This document shows, piece by piece, positions 9,174 through 17,152 of a DNA stretch of 64,000 nt. The first letter of the stretch is position 1. Each line of letters begins with the position of its first letter. The notes under the pieces were generated by a model. The model made no database searches. It was not told the DNA's origin and worked only from the letters and a program-made list of their open reading frames with translations. Source of the DNA: Nitrococcus mobilis Nb-231 (lineage in GTDB: Bacteria; Pseudomonadota; Gammaproteobacteria; Nitrococcales; Nitrococcaceae); NCBI RefSeq assembly GCF_000153205.1, contig NZ_CH672427.1:2968596-3032595 (forward strand), written 5' to 3'. A program made the translations under genes and the position numbers.

Positions 9174-10328
9174 TCAAAGAGCGCATAGACGGGCACTGGC
9201 CTGCTCCAAGGTCGGCGCTGTCTTGGCGAAACAAAACCGCAGCAGCCGCTGTTGGGGCGGCGGATGCTGGTAGAAAACGGAGATCGGGATCGAGGCCACT
9301 CCGGCGTTCGCTAGCAGCTGATCGGCGTACTCTACATCATTGCACGTGGAAAGCTCGCTGTAGTCCAGGAGCTGGAAATAAGTCCCGCGGGTCGGGGTGA
9401 AACGAAAGCGGGAGCGCCGCAACATAGCGCAGAAATGGTCCCGTTTCGCCTGGTAGAAGGCAGGGAGCTGCCTATAGTGTTCCGGCTCCTCGGTCATGAA
9501 GTGCGCGAAGGCGTGTTGGGCCGGGGTCATGGTGCTGAAGGTCAGGTACTGATGGACTTTGCGCAGCTCCGCCGTCAACCGAGGTGGAGCGATGCAATAC
9601 CCCACCTTCCAACCGGTGCAATGGTACGTTTTACCAAAAGAGGAGACCACGAACGATCGTGCCGCGAGCTCGGCGTGGCGCAGCAGACTTTGATGTTGGC
9701 AGCGGTCGAATACGATGTGTTCGTAGACTTCATCGGCGAGCAGCAAGACATCGGTACTCTGCGTTATTTGCGCTAACGCTTCCAGATCCGTGGGCTTGAA
9801 TACTGCCCCGGTGGGGTTGTGCGGTGAGTTGAGGATGATCAGCCGGGTGTGTGCCGTCAGCGCATCGCGCACCCGATCCCAATCCACGCGGAAATTCGGT
9901 GGACAAAGCGGCAGGTGCCGAACGTGTCCGCCGGCCAGAGTGACTGCGGGCTCATAGGCGTCGTAAGCCGGATCGAAGACAATCACTTCGTCGCCGGCGC
10001 GCACGACGGCGCAGATTGCCGCAAACAGGGCCTCCGTCGCGCCGGAGGTGACCGTAATCGCTGCCTGGGCATCCAGCGCGCACCCATAGAGCGCGCATAC
10101 CTTCGCAGCAATGGCCTCGCGCAGCATCGGCTCCCCCGCTAACGGTGCGTACTGGTTATGACCGGCATGAACCGCCTCGGCGAGCAACGCGCGCAGCCGC
10201 TCAGGGACAGGGAAATCCGGAAAGCCTTGCGAGAGATTGATGGCGCCGTGCTCGAGTGCTTTTTGCGACATCACCGAGAAGATGGTCATGCCGAGGTGCG
10301 GTAATTTGCTACGAATGGGGCTCGGCAT
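9174..10328 (-). CDS. class I/II PLP aminotransferase, methionine aminotransferase-like
   Basis: A 384-residue fold-type I PLP enzyme. Seen are the N-terminal INLSQGFPDFPVP, NQYAPLAGEPMLREAI, the glycine-rich TSGATEALFAA, NSPHNPTGAVF, the DEVYEHIVFD aspartate segment, and the lysine that forms the Schiff base in SSFGKTYHCTGWKVGY. This combination matches the YbdL/methionine aminotransferase group, which transaminates methionine and aromatic amino acids with 2-oxo acids, including in methionine salvage. The ATG start at 10328 gives the usual length. It is followed on the minus strand by the glyoxalase-family gene 85 bases away; co-transcription is possible but unproven. Confidence 0.85.
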   Translation of the reverse strand: MPSPIRSKLPHLGMTIFSVMSQKALEHGAINLSQGFPDFPVPERLRALLAEAVHAGHNQYAPLAGEPMLREAIAAKVCALYGCALDAQAAITVTSGATEALFAAICAVVRAGDEVIVFDPAYDAYEPAVTLAGGHVRHLPLCPPNFRVDWDRVRDALTAHTRLIILNSPHNPTGAVFKPTDLEALAQITQSTDVLLLADEVYEHIVFDRCQHQSLLRHAELAARSFVVSSFGKTYHCTGWKVGYCIAPPRLTAELRKVHQYLTFSTMTPAQHAFAHFMTEEPEHYRQLPAFYQAKRDHFCAMLRRSRFRFTPTRGTYFQLLDYSELSTCNDVEYADQLLANAGVASIPISVFYQHPPPQQRLLRFCFAKTAPTLEQASARLCAL

Positions 10329-10925
10329 CGCGGCATCGTCCTCGGCAAGGGGTCATGCCGCCGAGGTTGGCAGAGGAGGTGAGCCAATTCAATGCAGCTA
10401 ATGGCTGTAAGTGGAGCAAGTCCTGCTCGAACGATTTTCCATGTGCCGGTCAGCTCCTTACGGGCAGCCTTGCTGCGCTTGCCGGTATCGGGGGCATCCC
10501 CGCAGTCCATTGTTACCGGAGCAAGCGCCCGCCAGCGATTTGCCTATATGGCTCTATCCCTGTTTGCTTGGCGGTGCATCCCTGCGGCAATCGTTCGAGC
10601 AGGCTCGCCCCGCTCCCAGCCGCGACCTTTGTTCATGAAGGTCGTATATTGATAGGCATTAGTCGTGCCAACGAGTAAACCCCTTTTAAACCCGTGCTTC
10701 TCGACGCGCCGTGCGACTCGCGCTGTCGCCGTCTGGCGTCGCTGTTTCAGGGGCATTGAGCTGCGCGCTACTCGCCTGCTGCTGACCGCCGTCGTCAGAA
10801 TGTGACGGCCTGGGTCGTCCGGTTCCAGCCGTACGGCCGCGGCCTCGACGGAGACTTGCCCGGCGGGAAAACTCACAGGGCGGACGGACGGGCGGCCAGC
10901 CGTGGTCGCGGTGAGCTACGCTGTG
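10329..10925. other. gene-free stretch with 15-base inverted repeat
   Basis: About 600 bases with no ORF I can support on either strand. A perfect 15-base inverted repeat (CCTGCTCGAACGATT at 10422-10436, its complement at 10589-10603) brackets about 150 bases. It may be the ends of a small decayed mobile unit. The remaining sequence is GC-rich and low in recognisable signal. Confidence 0.5.
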
Positions 10926-11555
10926 TCAGGATGCGCGGGCCTGGTCTGCCAACGCCTTTCGGCAGAATGTCACCACCTCGGCCGCCAATTGCTGCAAAGC
11001 GGTGTTTGCCGCCACCACACCGCCGTACGCATCTTCGCTGGGGGCGGTTGTGTTGAGTTCCAGCACCTGGCTCGCAAGCAGCGTGTCGTGCGCCAAATTC
11101 ACGAGTTGGACGCGCACCACGAGCCGTTCCCGGCTCGGCGGCGCGTTGCTGAAGTCCTGCTCCAAGCGCAACAGCTCGGTGCGTAGACTGTAGTCCACGG
11201 CGATGCCGGCGGGGGAGGCGAATGCCGAGCGGAATGGGCCGAGTTGATTCAATGCGCTAGTGAGCGCTTCCCGCAGCATACGGGCCGGGTCGTCCACCCA
11301 GCGGCTCAGCGAATAGTAGCGGATCTCCCAAGGCGTGCGCCGGTAGGCCATGGCCGTTGTGTCGTAGCCCGCGGCGACCTGCGGGGGTTCAACCACGATT
11401 GCGCCTTGGCGGTCCTCTGGTGGGGTCGAGGCAACGTTGCCAAGCGGTGCTTTGAGTTGCAGTTGATACAGATGGGTTGCTTCTTGGGGGGGCGACGGTA
11501 GTACGGAACAGCCGCTTAGTAGCGTAACGGTGGCAAGCAAGACCGGTCTGAGCAC
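10926..11555 (-). CDS. ABC-transport auxiliary lipoprotein (PqiC-like)
   Basis: A 209-residue protein with a short signal and lipobox (TLLSGC, Cys near residue 16), followed by HLYQLQL and a long alpha/beta domain containing the YRRTPWEIRYYSLSRWVDDP stretch. That stretch is diagnostic of the ABC_trans_aux/PqiC family. These lipoproteins sit at the outer membrane and work with MCE proteins in lipid movement. The start is GTG at 11555 with a good GAGGAG site. It is the last gene of the permease-ATPase-MCE-lipoprotein operon, 25 bases behind the MCE gene, which supports the call. Confidence 0.85.
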   Translation of the reverse strand: MLRPVLLATVTLLSGCSVLPSPPQEATHLYQLQLKAPLGNVASTPPEDRQGAIVVEPPQVAAGYDTTAMAYRRTPWEIRYYSLSRWVDDPARMLREALTSALNQLGPFRSAFASPAGIAVDYSLRTELLRLEQDFSNAPPSRERLVVRVQLVNLAHDTLLASQVLELNTTAPSEDAYGGVVAANTALQQLAAEVVTFCRKALADQARAS

Positions 11556-11579
11556 GCCACTCTCCTCGTGGTCGGTTTA

Positions 11580-12494
11580 TTATTCGCCGGGTCCGGATGG
11601 GCGCCGCCCCGTGCCCCGCAGCAGAGCGGCGGGTTCGCGTTCGAGCTTCTGGATTAGGCGGTCGAGATGGCTCGTCGTGCGACGAATCTGAGCGAAAAGC
11701 GCCTTAAGCTCCGGCATGGTGGTGCGAAGGCCCGTCTCGCCGGAGCGACCGAGCCCTGTCAGGGTGGTCGCCGTTTGATTCAGGCTCCGACTCAACTGAT
11801 CCAACCCCTGCAGACTGCGATCCAGTCGCCCAAGGGTTTTCGGTATGTGGCGCGTAATTTGGGCGCTGTTTTGCGTAATTTGATCCAGGTGCACCAGGGT
11901 CTGCTCGATGCGTTCGCTGTTGGTGGCCAGAGTACTGGATAAGCGGGCGAAATCGGCAAGAATGCTCGCTATGGCTTGGCGGTTGTGCTCCGAGAGCAGC
12001 TCTTCGAACTGCTTGCCGATTCGGTTCAATGTGCCGATGCCTTCGGAGAGTGCCTGGTCGAGCTGCGTCAACGCGGAGTTCTTTGATCGAATCACAGGAT
12101 AGGGCTCACCCGGCGGAGCCGATAGGGGCGCTGCGTTCGCGGCGTAGCCAGAGAGCTCGACCAAGGTCGCGCCCGTTAACCCGCGCGGTTTAAAAGCGGC
12201 CCTGGTGGCGGTGTTAATGGGCGTGGATCGTGCCGCGGCAAGCACTACATGCACCCGACTGGGGTCGCGGTGGTCGATTGCGATACGCACGACCTTGCCC
12301 ACGCCGATCCCTTTGTAGGTTACCTGGGCACCCGGAGTGAGCCCAGCCACCGACCCCGCCGTGTACACTGAGTACTGTCGAAATTGTCCTGTGTGCTTCA
12401 GCCCACCGGCGAACCACAGTCCGGTTGCAACTAAACCGATGGTGAGCAGGACGACGAACAGCCCTACCAACGTGTAGCTTACTTTTGATCCCAT
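11580..12494 (-). CDS. MlaD/MCE-family periplasmic lipid-binding protein
   Basis: A 304-residue protein with a single N-terminal membrane anchor (YTLVGLFVVLLTIGLVATGL), then one MCE domain (about residues 38-120: VYTAGSVAGLTPGAQVTYKGIGVGKV is spread over its first strands) and a long helical C-terminal tail. MCE proteins form hexameric rings that pass phospholipids between membranes. The tail is longer than E. coli MlaD and resembles the single-MCE proteins with C-terminal coiled coil that build needle-like tunnels. Its start overlaps the end of the ATPase gene by 16 bases, so coupling is likely. Confidence 0.9.
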   Translation of the reverse strand: MGSKVSYTLVGLFVVLLTIGLVATGLWFAGGLKHTGQFRQYSVYTAGSVAGLTPGAQVTYKGIGVGKVVRIAIDHRDPSRVHVVLAAARSTPINTATRAAFKPRGLTGATLVELSGYAANAAPLSAPPGEPYPVIRSKNSALTQLDQALSEGIGTLNRIGKQFEELLSEHNRQAIASILADFARLSSTLATNSERIEQTLVHLDQITQNSAQITRHIPKTLGRLDRSLQGLDQLSRSLNQTATTLTGLGRSGETGLRTTMPELKALFAQIRRTTSHLDRLIQKLEREPAALLRGTGRRPSGPGE

Positions 12495-13252
12495 GAGGCT
12501 CCTGCCCGCTGCATCCGAGCGCCTCCGAAATAGCAGCGTACGGCTGGCTCAAGTGACTGCGTGAGCGCCTGCGCGGGACCTGAGGCAAGGACCCGGCCTG
12601 CGCCGATGAAAGCGATCTCATCGGCAATTTCCCACAGCGAGACGGGATCATGGGTGACCAGAATCACGGTCAGCCCCAGTAAATTACGTAAATGCACGAT
12701 CAACTTGTCGAACGCCGTAGCGCCCACCGGGTCGAGCCCGGCCGTGGGTTCGTCCAGGAACAGCAGATCCGGGTCCAGCGCAAGTGAACGGGCGAGCGCC
12801 GCGCGCTTGGTCATGCCGCCGGAGAGCTCGCTTGGATAAAGCGTGGCGGCCTCCGGAGCCAACCCGGCCAGGCGAAGTTTAAGCCGTGCAATCTCGTAGA
12901 CGGCCGAGCGTGGCAGCGCGGTGTGTTCCCGCAGCGGAAAGGCGACGTTATCCAACACCGTCATTCCAGTGAACAGGGCGCCACGCTGGAACATCACGCC
13001 CATCCGGCCGCGCAGCCCCCGCTCGGCGGAACGAGACAAGGTGGTCGTGGCCTGGCCGAAGAGCTCGATCGTGCCCGCTACAGGTTGCAACAGCAGCGCC
13101 ATGGCTCTCAATAAAACGGTTTTGCCCGATCCGCTGCTGCCGGCGATAGCGGTGAGGCAGCCGGCTTGGATATCTAGGTTCAATTCATTATGTACAGTTC
13201 GATCGCCAAGGCGGGTCACCAGGTTGCGGATCCGTATTGCCGGGTCAGCCAT
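12479..13252 (-). CDS. lipid ABC transporter ATP-binding protein (MlaF-like)
   Basis: A 257-residue ATPase with Walker A AGSSGSGKTVLL, signature LSGGMTKRAALARSLAL and Walker B LLFLDEPTAGLDP. The LSGGMTKRAALARA-type signature is characteristic of MlaF/Mkl ATPases of MCE systems. I use the ATG at 13252; an in-frame TTG at 13270 would overlap the permease stop. It powers the neighbouring permease in the inner membrane. The order permease, ATPase, MCE, lipoprotein resembles mlaEFD plus a PqiC-type protein and lacks a separate mlaC. Confidence 0.92.
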   Translation of the reverse strand: MADPAIRIRNLVTRLGDRTVHNELNLDIQAGCLTAIAGSSGSGKTVLLRAMALLLQPVAGTIELFGQATTTLSRSAERGLRGRMGVMFQRGALFTGMTVLDNVAFPLREHTALPRSAVYEIARLKLRLAGLAPEAATLYPSELSGGMTKRAALARSLALDPDLLFLDEPTAGLDPVGATAFDKLIVHLRNLLGLTVILVTHDPVSLWEIADEIAFIGAGRVLASGPAQALTQSLEPAVRCYFGGARMQRAGASWDQK

Positions 13253-13254
13253 GC

Positions 13255-14349
13255 TCAAAGACCTAACCAACTGAAAAGGACGATCGAGAACACGGCGTCA
13301 GCCACGATGACCCAGAATATGCCCTGGACCACGCTGATCGTGGTATACCGTCCGACTTCATCGGCGCTGTAACGAATTCGGAAGCCCTGGTAACAACCGA
13401 TGCTGGCGATCAGGGCGGCAAACACCGGAGCCTTGGCGATGCCGACCCAGAACATGTTCGGGGGCACTGCGGTGGGTAGGCGTCGCAAAAAGACGTCGAA
13501 GTCCACGCCGTACAAGAGGCTCGAAACCAACATCCCGCCCAGCAGACCGATGGCGTCTGCCCAGACCGTGAGCAGCGGTAACGCAATGAGCAGCGCTAAA
13601 AATTTGGGCAACACCAGCATTTCGAAGGGGGTAACCCCCATGGTGCGCAGCGCATCGACCTCTTCGGTGAGGTGCATGGTCCCAATCTGCGCCGTGTAGG
13701 AGGCGCCCGTGCGCCCGGCGACGATGACCGCGGTCATCAATGGCCCCATCTCGCGCAGGATGATAACGCCCAGCAGATCAACCAGGAAAATGTTGGCACC
13801 ATAAGTTTGCAGGATATCGCCGCTTTGATAGGCCATGACGATGCCGATCAGAAAGGCAAGTAGGCCGATGATTGGTATCGCCATTACCCCTGCGCGTTCG
13901 AGCTCTACGGCGATCTCATGCCAGCGTAAGCGATGTGGGCGCAGCATCCGGGGGAGGCTGTCGGCGGTAAGGCGACCGATGAAGGCCAGATACTCGGTTA
14001 TACCAAAACAGCCGTCGGTGACCCTGCGACCCAGCCGTTCCAATGGATTGCTGTATGGGCGCCGCGGTGTCACCTCCATTTCGCTGGCGACGAGCTTGAG
14101 CACGGCGTGTCGCTCGGCGCTGACGTCCTCCAGCTGCACACTGGCACCAGCGGTGCGTAGCCGGCGGCAGAGCCGTTGCACCATGACCGCGCCGGCGGTA
14201 TCCAGGGTGGAGATTTCGCCCAAGTTGATTCGCCATTCACCGCTTGTCATCGGCGCGTTACGCCGGATTTGCCGCTCTACGGCGGCAAGCCGCTCTACAG
14301 ACCAATCCCCCGAGCAGATGACACGCCGCTGTGCGACCCGCCAGTTCAA
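13255..14349 (-). CDS. STAS-MlaE fusion permease of lipid ABC transporter
   Basis: A 364-residue protein. Residues about 1-95 form a STAS-like domain (WRINLGEISTLDTAGAVMVQ), the fold of MlaB, which in E. coli is a separate protein. The rest is an MlaE permease with about five membrane segments and family motifs GLLAFLIGIVMAYQSGDIL, LREMGPLMTAVIVAGRTGA and GTMHLTEEVDALRTMGV. The apparent start is TTG at 14349 without a clear ribosome site; the next Met (residue 34) would cut the STAS domain, so I keep the TTG. It lies 34 bases behind glpK and may share its transcript. Confidence 0.88.
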   Translation of the reverse strand: MNWRVAQRRVICSGDWSVERLAAVERQIRRNAPMTSGEWRINLGEISTLDTAGAVMVQRLCRRLRTAGASVQLEDVSAERHAVLKLVASEMEVTPRRPYSNPLERLGRRVTDGCFGITEYLAFIGRLTADSLPRMLRPHRLRWHEIAVELERAGVMAIPIIGLLAFLIGIVMAYQSGDILQTYGANIFLVDLLGVIILREMGPLMTAVIVAGRTGASYTAQIGTMHLTEEVDALRTMGVTPFEMLVLPKFLALLIALPLLTVWADAIGLLGGMLVSSLLYGVDFDVFLRRLPTAVPPNMFWVGIAKAPVFAALIASIGCYQGFRIRYSADEVGRYTTISVVQGIFWVIVADAVFSIVLFSWLGL

Positions 14350-14383
14350 TCGGGGCTCGGGTTCTGTGGTTGCAAATGCTTCT

Positions 14384-15913
14384 CTAATGACGTGTATCCT
14401 GGCTGCGACTGGGGTCGTTGTGTCCAGCGGTCAAAACTTGGCGCAGCGCCTGGGCCCAGCCGAGCAGGCATCGTTCGCGTTCGCTCACGCTGATGCTCGG
14501 CTGGTAAAGGGCCGCGGGCCGCCAGTGATGCCGAATATCCTCCAACGAGGGCCAGATGCCGGCCTGCAACCCGGCCAGATAGGCGGCGCCGAGCGCGGTG
14601 GTTTCGATCACGTGCGGACGCTCCACGGTCAGGTCGACCAGGTCCGCCAGACGCTGCAGTAGCCACGCATTGGCCGCCATGCCACCGTCGACCCGCAGCC
14701 TTTGCGGAGGCTCACCGGCGTCGCTCGCCATGGCGACCATGAGATCGTGGGTCTGGTAGCAGACCGCTTCCAGCGCCGCGCGGGCGATTTCCGCCGGCCC
14801 GGTATCATGAGTGATCCCGGACAGCGCGCCGCGCGCATGGGGATCCCAATGCGGGGCGCCCAGCCCGGAGAAGGCCGGCACCAGGTAAACGCCTTTGTTC
14901 GATTCCAGCCGCCGTGCGTACTCCTCGCTTTCGGCCGCGTTGCGCAGTAGCCCGAGTGAGTCACGCAGCCACTTGATCGCGGCGCCGGCAATAAAGATCG
15001 AGCCCTCCAGGGCGTAGGTCGGCTCACCGCCGAGGCGATAGGCGAGCGTGGTGAGCAGCCGATTACGTGAAGCTACCGGCCGCGCACCGGTGTTGAGCAG
15101 CGCAAAGCAGCCCGTGCCATAGGTGCTTTTGACCATGCCGGGGCTGAAGCAACCCTGACCCACCATGGCGGCGTGCTGATCGCCGGCGACACCTTGGACG
15201 GGTAGGGCGCGGCCGAAATGGGTTGGCTCTGTCCGGCCGAACTCGGCTGCACAGTCGCGTACTTCAGGCAGCATTTTCGGCGGCACCTGGAATAGTGTGA
15301 GCAACTCCTCATCCCATTGCTGGGTGTGGATGTTGAACAGCAGAGTGCGGGCGGCATTGGTGGCGTCGGTCGCATGTATGCGCCCGTTGCTGAGCCGCCA
15401 CAATAGATAGCTATCGACGGTGCCGAAGGCCAGGCGACCCATTTCGGCCTGGCGGCGCGCACCCTCGACATGGTCGAGGATCCAGGCGAGTTTTGTTGCC
15501 GAGAAGTAGGGGTCCAGCAGCAGCCCCGTGCGGGCGGTGATGTCTGCCTCGTGCCCTTGGGCGCGTAGCTGGGCACAATGCTCGGCCGTGCGTCGATCTT
15601 GCCAGACGATGGCGTTGTAGACAGGCTGTCCGGTCTGTCGGTCCCAGACCAGCGTGGTCTCACGCTGGTTGGTGATGCCCATGCTGAGCACTTCGGCGCC
15701 GGCCTTCTCGGCCCGTGCGAGCGCTTCGCGGCAGACGGCCACCGTGGAGCGGTAAATATCGTCCGGGCGCTGCTCCACCCAGCCTGCCTGGGGGTAGAGC
15801 TGGGGGAATTCCTGCGCCGCCGCGGCCGCGATGCCTCCTGCAGTGTCAAAGACGATTGCTCGGGAGCTGGTTGTGCCTTGGTCTACGGCGAGAATGGCCG
15901 GTCGGTTTGCCAT
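14384..15913 (-). CDS. glpK: glycerol kinase
   Basis: A 509-residue FGGY-family kinase that phosphorylates glycerol with ATP to sn-glycerol 3-phosphate in the cytosol. Seen are the phosphate-binding AVDQGTTSSRAIVFD near residue 10, SMGITNQRETTLVWD, YNAIVWQDRRT, GVAGDQHAAMVGQ, STYGTGCF and the C-terminal LRVDGGMAANAWLLQ. I chose ATG 15913 (MANRPAILAVDQG) because the in-frame extension to 16075 looks unlike the family. No glpF or glpD lies nearby. Its placement directly before the lipid ABC genes is unusual and may mean a shared lipid-precursor transcript, though that is inference. Confidence 0.95.
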   Translation of the reverse strand: MANRPAILAVDQGTTSSRAIVFDTAGGIAAAAAQEFPQLYPQAGWVEQRPDDIYRSTVAVCREALARAEKAGAEVLSMGITNQRETTLVWDRQTGQPVYNAIVWQDRRTAEHCAQLRAQGHEADITARTGLLLDPYFSATKLAWILDHVEGARRQAEMGRLAFGTVDSYLLWRLSNGRIHATDATNAARTLLFNIHTQQWDEELLTLFQVPPKMLPEVRDCAAEFGRTEPTHFGRALPVQGVAGDQHAAMVGQGCFSPGMVKSTYGTGCFALLNTGARPVASRNRLLTTLAYRLGGEPTYALEGSIFIAGAAIKWLRDSLGLLRNAAESEEYARRLESNKGVYLVPAFSGLGAPHWDPHARGALSGITHDTGPAEIARAALEAVCYQTHDLMVAMASDAGEPPQRLRVDGGMAANAWLLQRLADLVDLTVERPHVIETTALGAAYLAGLQAGIWPSLEDIRHHWRPAALYQPSISVSERERCLLGWAQALRQVLTAGHNDPSRSQDTRH

Positions 15914-16473
15914 GTCTTTATTTTCGCTAGCCTCTTGCCGACGACAGTGCCGCCGGGGGATGAAATTACTGAGCCCCATCGAGGTAAGTTCGGCTCTGCT
16001 TGGAATGTTTCGTTGCCGGCGGCAAATGTCAAGTCGCGGCATGGCGGCTGTTGGGTTTGCCCGTTTATGTTGCACCGGGCAAATTCACTGGGTTCGATAT
16101 CAGCGTTTTGCGAAATGAGTCACGGTCAGCAAGGCTCGGCGTGCAGCGCTGGGGTTGTTTGCAAAAATTGTAGATAAGTTCGCAGTTTCCCCGGTCGGAC
16201 GTGGCTAATCTACCCAACAGTCACGATCGGTGCTAATAGCGCCGGTGTGGCGGGATAGGAGTGATGCAACCGTTGCTGCGAGTAGTAGCTGAGCTTGGCC
16301 CGAGCCCTGTGGCTCGGGCTTTTTTATGCGCGCCCGGCTCGGTCCGGCCCGGTGCGGGTTAGTGAATCACGCCGTGCCTCCGTCGCTCGAGGTAATGCCA
16401 GGCACTTGCCACTGCGGATCGAAACAAGAATACTTATCTAGTCAAATATCAAATTAAATCAATAGTTTATCAC
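15914..16473. other. intergenic region between glpK and bacterioferritin gene
   Basis: About 560 bases divergent between glpK (leftward) and the bacterioferritin gene (rightward). It must hold the glpK promoter, which I could not assign. It contains one strong hairpin terminator on the plus strand (16298-16325) with no plus-strand gene before it, and an AT-rich run from about 16425. No protein-coding gene is supported. Confidence 0.5.
16298..16325 (+). terminator. orphan intrinsic terminator
   Basis: GCCCGAGCC (16298-16306), loop CTGT, GGCTCGGGC (16311-16319), then six T. This is a textbook rho-independent terminator with a perfect 9-bp stem. No plus-strand gene precedes it for more than 2 kb, so it may end a small RNA. 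Confidence 0.85.
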
Positions 16474-16502
16474 TTGAAATAAGAGCTTGCAGCGCCTATG
16501 GT
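16474..16502 (+). promoter_or_regulatory. sigma70-type promoter for bacterioferritin
   Basis: TTGAAA at 16474-16479 and TATGGT at 16497-16502 with a 17-base spacer, 31 bases before the ATG. AT-rich sequence lies just upstream. A Fur or IscR site could overlap this region but I cannot identify one with confidence. Confidence 0.6.
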
Positions 16503-16533
16503 ACAGATGAACATCTAGCTGGAGGAGCTAGCC

Positions 16534-16998
16534 ATGAAAGGCGACAAGAAAGTCATCGATTATCTGAACAAAGCGCTGACCAATGAGCTGACGGCCATCA
16601 ATCAGTATTTCCTGCATGCCCGCATGTATAAGAACTGGGGGCTGCACGAGTTGAACGAGCATGAGTATCACGAATCCATCGATGAGATGAAGCACGCTGA
16701 CAAGCTCATCGAACGGATTCTGTTCCTCGAAGGGCTGCCGAACCTGCAGGACCTCGGCAAGCTGCTGGTCGGTGAGAATCCGAAGGAAATGCTGGAGCTC
16801 GACCTCAAGCTCGAACGGGATGCGGTGCCGTTGCTGCGCGAAGCCATCGCGCATTGCGAGACGACTCAGGACTACATCAGCCGCGAACTGTTCGAGGACA
16901 TCCTCGAGAGCGAGGAAGATCATATCGACTGGCTTGAGACTCAGCTCGACCTGATTAAGCGCGTCGGGCTTGAAAACTACTTACAGTCAAAGATGTAA
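16534..16998 (+). CDS. bfr: bacterioferritin
   Basis: A 154-residue four-helix ferritin of normal Bfr length. Ferroxidase ligands are visible at Glu18 (NELTAINQ), Glu51 and His54 (DEMKHADKL) and the EEDH segment near residues 127-130. Met52 is the expected heme-bridging ligand at the dimer interface. Bfr stores iron as ferric mineral in a 24-subunit shell. The start follows a strong GGAGGAG site, a promoter lies 31 bases upstream and a terminator directly behind, so it is a single-gene unit. No bfd ferredoxin is adjacent. Confidence 0.95.
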   Translation: MKGDKKVIDYLNKALTNELTAINQYFLHARMYKNWGLHELNEHEYHESIDEMKHADKLIERILFLEGLPNLQDLGKLLVGENPKEMLELDLKLERDAVPLLREAIAHCETTQDYISRELFEDILESEEDHIDWLETQLDLIKRVGLENYLQSKM

Positions 16999-17024
16999 GA
17001 TGTTCAGCGCAGGCTGGATAAAAA

Positions 17025-17050
17025 GCCCAACTGCGGTTGGGCTTTTTTTT
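17025..17050 (+). terminator. intrinsic terminator after bacterioferritin gene
   Basis: GCCCAAC (17025-17031), loop TGCG, GTTGGGC (17036-17042), then eight T. It lies 27 bases behind the bfr stop. Confidence 0.9.
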
Positions 17051-17152
17051 GTGGTGGACGCCGGGCAAAGTGCATACCCACGGCGGAGCCGCAATCAATG
17101 CTAGTATGAGCCGAATCGGTAATTGTCTTGGGAGCGAGGTTCGGGAGCGGCA

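Noticed and set aside
10392-10652. Plus-strand 86-codon frame with repeated SGASP
   Set aside because: No ribosome site or family likeness. The repetition comes from repeated DNA in a gene-free stretch.
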